From assembly GCF_900111365.1 (NCBI RefSeq), contig NZ_FOGZ01000021.1, forward strand, positions 1 through 51,171: a stretch of 51,171 nt of DNA. Direction: 5' to 3'. Positions within the stretch are counted from its first letter, which is position 1. Each line of letters starts with the position of its first letter. Position numbers and translations under genes: made by a program. The DNA is from Propionibacterium cyclohexanicum (GTDB lineage: Bacteria > Actinomycetota > Actinomycetes > Propionibacteriales > Propionibacteriaceae). Under the pieces are notes generated by a model, which was not told where the DNA came from, made no database searches, and worked only from the letters and a program-made list of their open reading frames with translations. Below are positions 17,202-26,508 of this stretch, piece by piece.

Positions 17202-18137
17202 GTGACACGTCATCCAGTCCTGAGCGCCCTGGGTCACATCGGCCTGGGCAGTGTCGGCGTGGGAGCCCTCATCGGAGCAGGTGCGCTGGTCGAGGCCCAG
17301 GCCTTCGTCCTGCGCAGGATTGAGGCAGCGGTGCTGCCCAGTGGCTCGGCTCCGCTGAAGGTGCTGCACATCTCCGATATCCATCTGACCCCCCGTCAGC
17401 ACGAGAAGCTTGCCTTCCTGCGCGGTGTCGCGGCGCTGGAACCCGATCTCGTGGTGAGCACGGGGGATCACCTGTCCAGCGCGCTCGCCATGCCCCAGCT
17501 GTTCGATGTGCTGGCGCCGCTTCTCGCGCGTCCGGGGGCGTTCGTCTTCGGTTCCAATGACTTCGAGGGACCGCACTTTCGAATGCCAACCGCCTATCTG
17601 TGGGCCAACTCCACCCCGCGAGCCCCTACAGCCGACAAGGCAATCCCCGCCGACAAGGTACGGGATCATTTCGTGACGGCGGGCTGGGTCGATCTGGACG
17701 ACGCCCGAGCACGCCTCGAGATCGCCGGGCACATCATCGAATTGCGCGGTACCGGCGACGCGCATGTGAACCAGGACCACTACGGACAGGTGGCCGGTCC
17801 CGCCGATCCACAGGCGGATTTGAGCCTGGGAGTCACCCATGCGCCCTATCGCCGCGTACTCGATGCAATGGCCGACGACGGTGTGGCGCTGATCCTTGCC
17901 GGGCACACCCACGGCGGCCAGGTGTGCCTGCCCGGTGGGCGCCCGATTGTCACGAACGCTGACATCGGTCCCGAGTACGCCAAAGGCCTGAGCACATGGA
18001 CCCATGAGGGCCACAGCAGCGTGCTGCATGTCTCGGCCGGGCTGGGCTCCTCGCCCTACGCCCCCTATCGGCTGTTCTGCAGGCCGGAGGCCACGCTGCT
18101 CACCCTGGTCTCGGCGCCACCAAAACGCGCAGCGTAA
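17202..18137 (+). CDS. Membrane-anchored metallophosphoesterase (YaeI type)
   Basis: 311 aa. An N-terminal hydrophobic stretch (GLGSVGVGALIGAGALV) anchors it; the calcineurin-like domain follows, with metal ligands in ISDIHL (Asp59, His61), STGDH, FGSNDFE and AGHTHGGQ. The canonical GNHD motif is GSND here, which loses the usual catalytic His. The GTG at 17202 has GGAGG 8-9 bases upstream. It is 4 bases after the PBP stop, so the two are one operon; related actinobacterial pairs of PBP and phosphoesterase are common. Substrate unknown. Confidence 0.88.
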   Translation: MTRHPVLSALGHIGLGSVGVGALIGAGALVEAQAFVLRRIEAAVLPSGSAPLKVLHISDIHLTPRQHEKLAFLRGVAALEPDLVVSTGDHLSSALAMPQLFDVLAPLLARPGAFVFGSNDFEGPHFRMPTAYLWANSTPRAPTADKAIPADKVRDHFVTAGWVDLDDARARLEIAGHIIELRGTGDAHVNQDHYGQVAGPADPQADLSLGVTHAPYRRVLDAMADDGVALILAGHTHGGQVCLPGGRPIVTNADIGPEYAKGLSTWTHEGHSSVLHVSAGLGSSPYAPYRLFCRPEATLLTLVSAPPKRAA

Positions 18138-18204
18138 CAGGTGGCAAGGATCCCCAGGGTGAGGGATGTTCGACGCTGGTTTCCCAGCGCGGCCCGCAGT
18201 GGGC

Positions 18205-18210
18205 TAGACT
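18205..18210 (+). promoter_or_regulatory. -10 element upstream of tRNA-Pro
   Basis: TAGACT lies 20 bases before the mature tRNA 5' end. I see no good -35 element. Confidence 0.4.
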
Positions 18211-18230
18211 CATCGACGGCTCTCAGGCCA

Positions 18231-18306
<76 letters not shown>

Positions 18307-18338
18307 GTAGTCAGACCGGAAATGGACTTCCAAACACT

Positions 18339-18352
18339 CCCCCAACGGGGGG
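18339..18352 (+). terminator. Possible tRNA terminator hairpin
   Basis: CCCCC AAC GGGGGG, a short GC hairpin 35 bases after the tRNA 3' end. It is followed by AATT and not by a T run, so the call is weak. Confidence 0.35.
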
Positions 18353-19044
18353 AATTGACCGCCATGTGACCACCATCGGGACGGTGACGGTCGTCTCGCA
18401 TCTCCGTCGCGCCAGGCTGGGGTGCCTGCGCAGCTCAGCGGCATACGCAGCCTGAATGGACTTGGCCTATTGCTGCTGGACGGCAGCTGCGGGGATGGCC
18501 CACGTGGTGCCGACGCGGACGCCGCGGGGGATGGCTCCCGCTACGACTTTTGCGAACTTCCTGTTCATATTCCGAACTGCCCTTGCCGCGCGGCTAGTAA
18601 AACACGTCATTCGGCGACTCCGACAGGCCATACAGGACGAATTTCAGTCAGGTTGGGATGTTCAGCTTGCCGATTTGGATGATGCTTCCCATGTGGATAA
18701 AGGTGCCGAGAGGCAATTCAGGAGACCGATTACCGACCAGCCAGGGGCCGAGCGTGTCGCAGCAGGTCTTACAGCGGCAATGCAGATGACGAACAATGCA
18801 CTCGCACGTGAGGCCGGGATTCTCACCCGGTCGCCACCCGCTACCCATCTTGGGAACGTGAACTTCCCGTGGAGCGGATCTTGATGAGCAGCGCCGTGCG
18901 GCAGGCCCTTCTGCTTCCATCGCTTTGGCGTGGCCACGTGGCAGCCGGGAGGCCCCGGGTTCTGCCCATTCGACCCGCGAGAAGGAGCCGCCGAGTTGAC
19001 TCGCCTCCAGTCGGGACGTAAGACTGGGGGTATCGAAGTAAAAA

Positions 19045-19073
19045 CGTCGCACCGTTTCTGGCCAGGTGCGACG
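19045..19073. promoter_or_regulatory. 9-bp inverted repeat upstream of the MFS exporter
   Basis: CGTCGCACC (19045-19053), an 11-base spacer, and GGTGCGACG (19065-19073). It lies 53 bases before the start codon. It could be an mRNA hairpin or the operator of a drug-responsive repressor; no regulator gene is adjacent and no T run follows. Confidence 0.5.
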
Positions 19074-19126
19074 AGCACAGGCGGGACTAGGCGAACCGTT
19101 ACTTCTTCATCACTGAAGGAGAACGG

Positions 19127-20563
19127 ATGTCCATTTCGCAGCCCGCACGCTCGCAATCCCTCAAGCCTCACTGGCTGGCCTTGAGCGGCCTTTCCGCGGT
19201 GTTCTTGTACGGGATGCTCGATAACTCGATCCTCACCATCGCCCTGCCGACGATCGGTCGACAGCTGCATGCATCGGCAACGGGACTCCAGTGGATCACC
19301 AGCGCCTATGCACTCACTTTCGGCGGCCTCATGCTCTCCATCGGAGCGGTCTCGGATCGATTCGGTCGCCGTCGCATCATGTGCATCGGACTCATCGTAT
19401 TGGCGCTCGTGAGTCTGCTGGTCGCCTTCGTACGGACTCCCGGTGAGCTCATCGCGGTGCGTGCTCTCACCGGCATGGCGGCCGCGATGACGACCCCCGG
19501 CACGATGGCCCTGGCCTTCCGGCTCTTCGACGACGACAGGCTGCGCATCCGCGCCATCTCCGTCATCACAGCCGTGGGGCTGGTGGGCCTCGCCGCCGGC
19601 CCGGTCGCGGGCGGCCTGCTGCTGGCGGTGCTGCCATGGCAGGGGCTGCTGTTGATCAATGTGCCGATCGCGATCCTCGCCTTCCTCGGCATCCGAGCGG
19701 GGATCGCACCCGACCGCGCTGAGGATCTCCACCGTGTCCCGATCGACGTCGCCGGCGCATCCCTCGGCACCCTGACCATCGTGCTTGCGCTCGTCACGCC
19801 CACACTGCTCGTGCACTCCGGTGTCGCCTCGCCCTGGCCCTGGACAGCCGCCGCAGCAGCAGCCGTCTCAGCCGGGACCCTCGTACTGCGCGAACGCCGC
19901 ACCGCGCACCCGCTCCTGGACGCAAGGCTCCTCTCGCAGCCACTCGTGTCCGGAGGGCTCGCGTACAAGGCGGCCACCGGGCTCGCCATCGCCGGGCTCG
20001 GCTACGTCATCACCGTGCAATTGCAGCTCGACTGGGGATGGTCACCGGCCCTGGCATCGCTGGGGATGCTGCCACAGGTGGCCACCCTTCTGCTGGTTGG
20101 TCTCGTCGTGGAGAGGTTCGTCGATCGGGTCGGCATCCACGCAGCCGCATGGTTGGGATCGCTCAGCGTGGTGGCAGGAATGGTGGTCTACGTGACCCTC
20201 GGCCTGCACGCCTATCTCTGGGTCGCACTCACACTCGTCCTCGTCTCGGGCGGGCTGCGTGTGGTCGGCCTCGTTGCTGGCCTCAATGTCATGAAGGGTG
20301 CCCCGGGGAACCGCACGTCCATTGCTGCAGCGATGGTGGACACCACCGACGAGATCACCTCTGCCGTCAGCACGGCGATAGTCGGCACCGTCATCGCGGC
20401 ACTGTTCGTCGGGGACTTCGCCGACGGCCACTGGACTTCGAGCCAGGCGGCGCAGTTCGAGACCGGCGCGACGCGAAGCGTCTCCATCCTCGCCCTCGTC
20501 GCTGTGCTCCTCATCACCTGGGCGTTCCGGCGGACTCACCGCGCATCACCGGGCACGACGTAG
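19127..20563 (+). CDS. MFS transporter, DHA2 (14-TM) drug-exporter type
   Basis: 478 aa membrane protein. Motif A is IGAVSDRFGRRRIM, preceded by the motif D1 region YGMLDNSILTIALPTIG that carries the DHA2-type acidic residue in TM1, and motif C-like GLAAGPVAGGLLL follows. About 14 hydrophobic segments can be counted. Such proteins export drugs or metabolites by proton antiport; the substrate cannot be told. GGAGAA lies 5 bases upstream of the ATG. An inverted repeat precedes the gene. It stands alone, with decayed sequence upstream and a repeat-bearing spacer downstream. Confidence 0.88.
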   Translation: MSISQPARSQSLKPHWLALSGLSAVFLYGMLDNSILTIALPTIGRQLHASATGLQWITSAYALTFGGLMLSIGAVSDRFGRRRIMCIGLIVLALVSLLVAFVRTPGELIAVRALTGMAAAMTTPGTMALAFRLFDDDRLRIRAISVITAVGLVGLAAGPVAGGLLLAVLPWQGLLLINVPIAILAFLGIRAGIAPDRAEDLHRVPIDVAGASLGTLTIVLALVTPTLLVHSGVASPWPWTAAAAAAVSAGTLVLRERRTAHPLLDARLLSQPLVSGGLAYKAATGLAIAGLGYVITVQLQLDWGWSPALASLGMLPQVATLLLVGLVVERFVDRVGIHAAAWLGSLSVVAGMVVYVTLGLHAYLWVALTLVLVSGGLRVVGLVAGLNVMKGAPGNRTSIAAAMVDTTDEITSAVSTAIVGTVIAALFVGDFADGHWTSSQAAQFETGATRSVSILALVAVLLITWAFRRTHRASPGTT

Positions 20564-20720
20564 CGCGCTGGGCGGCGATGAAGTGTCACCCCGCAGGGCT
20601 GAAGGCCGCCGCCAAACGCGAGGCCAGCGCGGAGCCGTTCGCATGCCACGAGCCGAGCGTCACCGTGCTGGGCACTGCGCCCCCCGTTGCGCTGTCCACT
20701 GCGTGATTCGGGCACGCGCG

Positions 20721-20754
20721 CTGTTCGATGAGACCAGCTGTTCGATGAGACCAG
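20721..20754. repeat. Two tandem copies of a 17-bp unit
   Basis: CTGTTCGATGAGACCAG is repeated exactly twice in the non-coding spacer between the MFS gene and the DUF4232 lipoprotein. The copies are identical, so the duplication is recent. Confidence 0.9.
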
Positions 20755-20791
20755 CCCCATCGGGCGGAGGGAGGTGGCTTTCGCACGAGGG

Positions 20792-21559
20792 TCAGGCCGC
20801 ACCGGGCTCCATGGGCCCCACCATGATCAGCTTCACTGACTCGTCGGCGCAGGCGGTGAACTCGTCACTCGGCGCATAGAGCGCGGCTGTCTGCTCCGGT
20901 GGATAGACGCGCAGGCCGTCGGCGGCAACCGGGGAACAGGTGTCCGCCGGGAAATTCTCGGCCCGGGCGATCCGCAGCTTGGAGTGGGAGGACTGCCCCG
21001 GACTCAGGGTCACCGTCTGCAGCGAGGCAAGGTCGACCCGCAGGCCGGCCGCCCCCAGCTGAGTGCCGTTCCCGTAGCCCACGAACGAGACCCCTGGGTA
21101 TCCGCGCACAGTGCAGGTGGCCGAGCTGCTGTTGGTGAGCACCAGATAGGGGAACAGACTGCCGGCACCCGCGCCCTCGCCTGGGGTCAGCGAGACGTCC
21201 AGATCGTGGGTGGAACAGGCCACCGCCTCGGCCTGGCCGCTCGAAGATCCTCCTGTCGGCGCCGAGCTCGCCGGCGGGCTGGGCTGGGAGGGCGACGCGG
21301 CGCCGGGCGCCGTCTGGCCGCCGGCGGGAACAGAGACCGTGGACGCCGGACTCTGCGCCGAACCGGACGACGCCGGACTCTGCGCCGAACCGGACGACAC
21401 CGGGCTCTGCGCCGAACCGGACGACACCGGGCTCCCCACGGCCGCCGGTGGTGTGGCGGAGCTTTTCTCGCTGCCCCCGCAGCCCGAGAGCGTCAGGCCG
21501 AGGGCCCCAGCGAGAGCCATGGCCACCAGCGGACGAGCGTTGTGCATTCGCGCCTTCAT
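20792..21559 (-). CDS. DUF4232 lipoprotein with Ser-rich repeats
   Basis: 255 aa. A lipoprotein signal ends in LTLSGC (Cys27), then a low-complexity Ser/Pro/Gly linker to about residue 110 that has three 9-residue repeats, then a DUF4232 beta domain (PYLVLTNSSSATCTVRGYPG and DTCSPVAADGLRV). Conserved cysteines in the domain may form disulfides. The function of DUF4232 is unknown; it is a surface-exposed domain of actinobacteria. ATG 21559 is chosen because TAGCCT lies 6 bases upstream (leaderless); ATG 21547 with a GAAGG Shine-Dalgarno sequence is the alternative. Confidence 0.85.
   Translation of the reverse strand: MKARMHNARPLVAMALAGALGLTLSGCGGSEKSSATPPAAVGSPVSSGSAQSPVSSGSAQSPASSGSAQSPASTVSVPAGGQTAPGAASPSQPSPPASSAPTGGSSSGQAEAVACSTHDLDVSLTPGEGAGAGSLFPYLVLTNSSSATCTVRGYPGVSFVGYGNGTQLGAAGLRVDLASLQTVTLSPGQSSHSKLRIARAENFPADTCSPVAADGLRVYPPEQTAALYAPSDEFTACADESVKLIMVGPMEPGAA
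21347..21427 (-). repeat. 27-bp coding tandem repeat, three copies
   Basis: Encodes VSSGSAQSP, VSSGSAQSP and ASSGSAQSP in the lipoprotein linker (residues 45-71). The units are nearly identical in DNA and keep the frame, so copy number could vary between strains and alter the stalk length. Confidence 0.9.
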
Positions 21560-21565
21560 ATCGCA

Positions 21566-21571
21566 AGGCTA
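21566..21571 (-). promoter_or_regulatory. -10 element, leaderless DUF4232 promoter
   Basis: On the minus strand TAGCCT, six bases, then ATG 21559. Confidence 0.45.
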
Positions 21572-21732
21572 TGACTACGCGGGCCATCTGGTCGGGCTTG
21601 GAAACGCTGGATTGGTGCCGAGCCGCAGCACCCGCGCCGGCGCACCGGGTGATCGGAGCCTCTTGATCCTCACCGGCCGGTCTGTCGGCGCACCTGCCTA
21701 GGATGAGTTCCACTTCGGGTGGGGGGAATGAC

Positions 21733-22863
21733 ATGCGTTTCGTGGCAAGCGCCGACTGGCAACTGGGCATGACGGCGCATTATCTCGACGACGACGCGAG
21801 ACCCCGCTTCCAACGCGCGCGATTGGACGCGGTCCGCCGGCTGGGGGAGCTGGCGACCGAACGTGATGCCGAGTTCGTCGTGGTCTGCGGCGATGTCTTC
21901 GAGTCCAACCAGCTCGACCGCGCCATTGTGGCGCAGACCTTCGAGGTGCTGCGGGGCTTCTCGGTTCCCGTCGTTCTGTTGCCCGGAAACCACGATGCGC
22001 TCGACGCCGCATCGATCTACGACTCACCGGCCTTCGCCACATCACCCAGGCAGGTGCATGTGCTGCGGGACTCCCATGTCTTCGAGGTGGTGCCCGGCGC
22101 GCAGCTCGTCGGCGCACCGTGGTTCTCCAAGAGCCCGCAGACCGATCTCGTGGCACAGGCCTGCGCGCCCCTGGGCCCCACTCCCCCGGGTATCGTGCGG
22201 GTGCTCGTCGGCCACGGGGCGGTGAGCACTCTGAACCCGGATCGCGAGGCGCCTGACACCATCGATGTGGCCGGGCTGCGGGCAGCGCTCGACGCCGGGC
22301 GGGCAGATGTCGTGGTGCTCGGCGATCGTCACTCCACCATCGAGGTCGACGAACGCGTCTGGTATTGCGGCACTCCGGAAGTGACGGCCCGACGCGAGGT
22401 CGACCCCGGCAATGCCCTGGTGATCGATGTCGACCCCGACACCCGCGCGCTCTCGGTCGAGAAGGTGCACATCGGGAGATGGGCCTTCCTCACTGTCGAG
22501 GAGACGCTCGCCAGCCGCGCCGACGTGGATGAGCTGGCCGCACGACTCGACCGGATTGCCTCGAAGGACACCACCGCCGTATGGCTGGCGCTGTCGGGCA
22601 CGCTGGACACTGCCGCGAAGGCACATCTCGATGATCTCGTCGACCGGGCCGGTGACCTGTTCGCCAAGCTCGACTACTGGCGCCGCGAGATGCATCTGGC
22701 CGTCCTGCCGGACGAGAACGACTTTGCCGATCTGGAGCTGAGCGGCTTCGCACGCGAGGCCCTCGACGAGCTCGTCAGCACCGCGACATCGCCGGGACCG
22801 CAAGCCGGGCACGCCCAGGATGCGCTGGGCCTGCTCTATCGCTTCGCCGGAGGTGAGGCATGA
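21733..22863 (+). CDS. DNA-repair-type metallophosphoesterase (YhaO/SbcD-like)
   Basis: 376 aa nuclease of the Mre11/SbcD superfamily. The phosphoesterase motifs are SADWQLG (with Gln where SbcD has His), VVCGDVFES, LPGNHDALD, VGHGAVS and VLGDRHST. The C-terminal third is a capping domain. It would cut DNA ends together with the downstream SMC-like ATPase. The start ATG has GGGGGGAA just upstream, and the frame upstream of it is not family-like. It overlaps the ATPase start by 4 bases (ATGA), so the two are co-translated. This pair is smaller than true SbcCD and matches the YhaO/YhaN type. Confidence 0.88.
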   Translation: MRFVASADWQLGMTAHYLDDDARPRFQRARLDAVRRLGELATERDAEFVVVCGDVFESNQLDRAIVAQTFEVLRGFSVPVVLLPGNHDALDAASIYDSPAFATSPRQVHVLRDSHVFEVVPGAQLVGAPWFSKSPQTDLVAQACAPLGPTPPGIVRVLVGHGAVSTLNPDREAPDTIDVAGLRAALDAGRADVVVLGDRHSTIEVDERVWYCGTPEVTARREVDPGNALVIDVDPDTRALSVEKVHIGRWAFLTVEETLASRADVDELAARLDRIASKDTTAVWLALSGTLDTAAKAHLDDLVDRAGDLFAKLDYWRREMHLAVLPDENDFADLELSGFAREALDELVSTATSPGPQAGHAQDALGLLYRFAGGEA

Positions 22864-25541
22864 GGCTGAGAAGAATCGTCTTGCGCAACTTCCGCGGCGT
22901 CGCGCAATCGCAGGTGGAGTTCGGGGACACCGTCACAGTCGTCCAGGGCCCCAACGAGGTGGGGAAATCATCGATCGCCGAAGCGCTGCGCCTCATCAGG
23001 TCCGAGAAGGACAGCTCTCAGAAGGGATGCGTGCGATCGGCTCAGCCGGTCGGCACCGATGTCGGGCCCGAGGTCGAGATCGAGCTTCGCAGCGGCGGCT
23101 TCGACATGACCTACCGCAAGCGCTGGTTGCGTTCCCGGCTCACGGAACTGCGGATCCGGGCACCGAAACCCGAGCAGCTGACCGGGGAGCAGGCCCACGC
23201 CCGCTTCCGCGAGATCCTCGAGCACACCGTCGATCTGCAGTTGCTCGAAGCCCTCGACATCGTCCAGGGCAGCTCGCTCGATCAGCCCAAGCTCGCTGCC
23301 GTGAACGCACTGCACCGGGCTCTCGACGATTCCGAGCCGGATGGCGGCAGTCAGGACGCCCTCATGGCGCGCATCGAAGCCGAGTACGCCAAGTACTTCA
23401 CCAGAACCGGGAAGAAAACGGGCCGGCTCAAGGAACTCGATGCCGAGGTGGCGACGCTGGAAGCGCGAGTCGCAGAACTGGAATCCCAAAGCACCGAGAT
23501 GGATGAGTTCACGGCCGAGTTCGCCGACAGGCAGTCCGAACGCAGGCGCCTGGAGCAGGAGCTGACCGCCGCGACAGATGAGTGGAGGGCCGCACGTCAG
23601 GCCGCTGAGCAGGTGAACGCGCTGCGCGAACGCGGCGAGGCCGCACGTCAAGAACGCAACGCCGCGCAGGAGCGGCTGACACTGGTGCGGCAAGCCGACG
23701 ACAACCGCACCGGGCAGATCAATGAGCTGTCGAAGCGGACCCGGGATGCCGAGACGGGCAAGACCCGATCCGAGCAGTGCAGGGGCGCCCTGGAGCAGGC
23801 CGAGACGCGGCTCAAGGGGGCACAGGAGACCGCAACGGCACTGGATGCCACACGCCGGCAGGCCCATCTGGCTGCCGTCGACGCCCAGTCGGCCCTCGAT
23901 GTGCGCATCGCCCGCACCGAACGCGACCGGCTCGCCGCTCAGCTGGAACACGCCCGGACAGCCGAGCGTCGCCGCCTCGAGGCAGCGGCTCAACTGAAGA
24001 ACCTCACGATCGACGACGAACAGGTCAGCGAACTCGCCGCGCTGGAGACAGCGCTCGTGGTGGCGCGCCGCTCGCGCGATGCGGCGGCCGCCCATGTGAG
24101 CGTCCGTTCGCTCGGCGAGCACCCGATCACCGTGGACGGCGCGGTGCTGCCAGCCGGTGCCGAGCACCGCTGTGCGGTGCTCTCACAGGTGCATATCGAG
24201 GTGCCCGATGTGGTGAGCATCGATGTGAGCCCGGGAACCCCGCCGGCCGAGCTCGACCGAGAACTGGCTGAGGCCAGCGCCGCTGTGGACACCGCACTGG
24301 CTGCGCTCGAGGTGACATCGGTCGGGCAGGCGCGCGAGCTCGCCGGGCGCCGCCGCACGGCGAAGGCCACGCTCGACCAGGCGCAGGCCAGCTTGGCTGC
24401 CCTGCTGGGCAGCCGCGGACTGGGCGAGGTCGAGGAACAGCTCGCCGAGGTGACCGCCCGGATCGAGCAATCCGCCGCAGCCCCTGGGGACGATGCCCCG
24501 GTGAATTCGCTGCGCGAGGCTGCCGAACAGGCGCGCAACGCGGAAGAGGACCTCGGCGCTCAGTGGGATCTGGCTACCACGCAGGTAGCCAGATACCGCC
24601 AAGAGGCCGAACATGCCCGGGAGGTGTTCGTCCATGCCAGCGCCGAGTTCGACGCGGCGGTGCGTGAACTCGACGTGTCACGTCAGCTGCTCGCACAGGC
24701 CCGCGAGACGGCGAGCGACGGCTCGCTCCGCGAGGCCGTGGAGCAGGCCGAGATCGCCCTTCGCGCGGCCGAGCAGGCGCTCCGGGACGCCGATTCCGAG
24801 CTCATCCAGGCCGATCCGGACCAGGTGGCGATGACGCTGGCCAACTGCGAGGAGCTCGTCGCGAGCAGGAAGGACAGGCTCAGCGCTACTGCCACCAGGC
24901 TCACCGAGCTGCAGGCACTCATCGATGACCGGGCGAAAGCCGGAATCTACGACGAGCTATCCCGGGCGAAGGCCGCCCAGGAGGCCGCCGCCGCGAGCCA
25001 GAATCGTCTGCAGCGGGCGGCCGACGCGGTGGCGCTGCTGCGCGACACGATGGTGAGACATCGAGTGGCCGTGCAGCGCAGATATGTCGCGCCTTTCCGC
25101 GACCATCTGGAAAGGCTGGGCAAGGTCGTGTTCGGCGCGGACTTCCAGGTGGAGATCTCGCCCGAACTCACCGTGCAATCACGCACTCTTCACGGGGCGA
25201 CGGTGCCCTTTGGCTCGCTGTCGGCCGGAGCGCGGGAACAGATAGCGCTGCTGGGGCGCCTGGCCAGCGCACAGCTCGTCGACTCCGGCGAAGGCGCCCC
25301 GGTGATCCTCGACGACAGCCTCGGTTACGCCGACCCGGTTCGGCTGCGCCGGCTCAACATCGTGCTCAACGATGTCGGGCACTCGGCGCAAGTGATCATC
25401 CTCACCTGCCAGCCCGACCGCTTCGGTTCGATCGGCGGAGCGAAGGTCGTCCAGCTCGACCCAGCATCGGGCGGCGCGCCGGGCCGGGCCTTGGTCCAGG
25501 GCCGAGACGGAGCCCTGGACCAAGGCGGCGCGGATCAGTGA
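22860..25541 (+). CDS. SMC/Rad50-like ATPase (YhaN type)
   Basis: 893 aa. N-terminal ATPase half: RIVLRNFRGV and Walker A GPNEVGKSS (30-38). A long Glu/Ala/Arg-rich coiled coil runs from about residue 180 to 740. The C-terminal half has signature LSAGAREQIALLGRLA and Walker B VILDDSLGYAD. The middle globule (IAR to about residue 480) has a lone Cys in AGAEHRCAVL and no CXXC zinc hook, unlike Rad50 and SbcC. It should regulate the nuclease encoded just upstream. The last 7 bases overlap the convergent EIIA gene. Confidence 0.88.
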   Translation: MRLRRIVLRNFRGVAQSQVEFGDTVTVVQGPNEVGKSSIAEALRLIRSEKDSSQKGCVRSAQPVGTDVGPEVEIELRSGGFDMTYRKRWLRSRLTELRIRAPKPEQLTGEQAHARFREILEHTVDLQLLEALDIVQGSSLDQPKLAAVNALHRALDDSEPDGGSQDALMARIEAEYAKYFTRTGKKTGRLKELDAEVATLEARVAELESQSTEMDEFTAEFADRQSERRRLEQELTAATDEWRAARQAAEQVNALRERGEAARQERNAAQERLTLVRQADDNRTGQINELSKRTRDAETGKTRSEQCRGALEQAETRLKGAQETATALDATRRQAHLAAVDAQSALDVRIARTERDRLAAQLEHARTAERRRLEAAAQLKNLTIDDEQVSELAALETALVVARRSRDAAAAHVSVRSLGEHPITVDGAVLPAGAEHRCAVLSQVHIEVPDVVSIDVSPGTPPAELDRELAEASAAVDTALAALEVTSVGQARELAGRRRTAKATLDQAQASLAALLGSRGLGEVEEQLAEVTARIEQSAAAPGDDAPVNSLREAAEQARNAEEDLGAQWDLATTQVARYRQEAEHAREVFVHASAEFDAAVRELDVSRQLLAQARETASDGSLREAVEQAEIALRAAEQALRDADSELIQADPDQVAMTLANCEELVASRKDRLSATATRLTELQALIDDRAKAGIYDELSRAKAAQEAAAASQNRLQRAADAVALLRDTMVRHRVAVQRRYVAPFRDHLERLGKVVFGADFQVEISPELTVQSRTLHGATVPFGSLSAGAREQIALLGRLASAQLVDSGEGAPVILDDSLGYADPVRLRRLNIVLNDVGHSAQVIILTCQPDRFGSIGGAKVVQLDPASGGAPGRALVQGRDGALDQGGADQ

Positions 25542-26014
25542 GTCCGCTGTCGGGGCATCACCGGCAGCTCGCCGTCGCTGAGAATGCGGCGGACCTCGGA
25601 CGGGCTCGTGGCGGTGAGCAACTGGTCCAGATTCATCGGATCGGCGAGGACGCCGGCAAGCGCGGAGACGATGACGAGGTCGGCATGCTCATCGGTGGCC
25701 GCCACCCCTATGACCAGTCGCACCGGGTCGTAGCGGTAGTGGCCGAAACGGACCGGCTCGGCGAGCCGGACAAGGCTCAGACCGGTGTCGTGAACGGCCG
25801 CGCAGGGCAGGGCATGCGCCAGCGCGATGCCCGGTGCGACAACGATGTACGGCCCATGCTTCTCGACCTCCTGGATCATCGCGCGCGTGTAGGCGCGATC
25901 TGCCACGCCGCTGGCCTCGAGACCGCGGCCAGCGAGCTGGATCGCCTCGTGCCAGTCATCGGCATAGACGTCCAGGGCAATAGCTGAATCAGGCATGACC
26001 ATTGAAAGGAACAT
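25535..26014 (-). CDS. PTS EIIA component (ascorbate/mannitol EIIA fold)
   Basis: 159 aa. The phosphorylatable histidine lies in GIALAHALP, after IVVAPGIA, as in EIIA of the mannitol/fructose/ascorbate superfamily (the GPYIVVAPGIALAHA string is closest to the UlaC type). It would accept phosphate from HPr. No EIIB or EIIC is next to it, so it may be an orphan or regulatory EIIA. The ATG at 26014 has a GGGGG 8 bases upstream; internal ATGs at 26002 and 25996 have none. Confidence 0.8.
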   Translation of the reverse strand: MFLSMVMPDSAIALDVYADDWHEAIQLAGRGLEASGVADRAYTRAMIQEVEKHGPYIVVAPGIALAHALPCAAVHDTGLSLVRLAEPVRFGHYRYDPVRLVIGVAATDEHADLVIVSALAGVLADPMNLDQLLTATSPSEVRRILSDGELPVMPRQRTH

Positions 26015-26508
26015 CGGATTACCCCCACTTCATCGTGGAACATCGTCGGACGCCATATCGTCCGGCCGATCGTCTGTGAAACCAGGTACAGGATATTCCG
26101 CACCGAACGATCTCGGCAAGTTCCATGACGCCAGCCATGAATGCCTGGCGACATGCTCCAGAGGTGGAAGGCGCCGTTCGAGATCCCTGAACCCCAGGAG
26201 TCTCCCCTTGTGGAAGCCGCATTCGATGCCTCTGGACGTGAGTCGCGCCAATTTAGGAGAAACTCCCCTTTCGAAAAGATCAGGCGCTCTCAAGAGTTCT
26301 TACAGAAAATCCTCAACCGGCCGATCGATTCTCCGGCGGATCGCCGCAGTCATTCCATGATCAGTGTGCGCCGACCACGCCCAGAACTCCCTGCCGGTGG
26401 CCGCGGCCCGGGCCAGTGGCCTCCTCGGTCACGATCGCTGCTGTCGTGGCAGGATCGGCAGGTGCCCTGCACAGCTGCAGGAGTCGATGAGCCGAAGGAG
26501 GACAGCAG
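26015..26508. other. 494 bp without a confident gene
   Basis: This spacer between the EIIA gene and the ABC exporter (starts facing away from each other) has several short frames on both strands, none with a recognisable motif. An 87-codon minus frame ends 15 bases before the EIIA start (26030-26293) but has no family features. The part near 26230-26330 is more AT-rich than the surroundings. It probably carries the two divergent promoters. Confidence 0.4.

Noticed and set aside
18814-18830. CCGGG-attctca-CCCGG resembles a tRNA T arm (minus strand GGTGAGAATCC) in the decayed region after tRNA-Pro
   Set aside because: No D arm, anticodon arm or acceptor stem can be built around it; the TTC loop is not conserved.
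20536-20802. Minus-strand ORF of 88 codons in the MFS-DUF4232 spacer
   Set aside because: No recognisable domain; it runs over the 17-bp repeat and has composition like a shadow frame.
26030-26293. 88-codon minus ORF just before the EIIA gene
   Set aside because: No domain or motif, and no Shine-Dalgarno sequence that I can defend.
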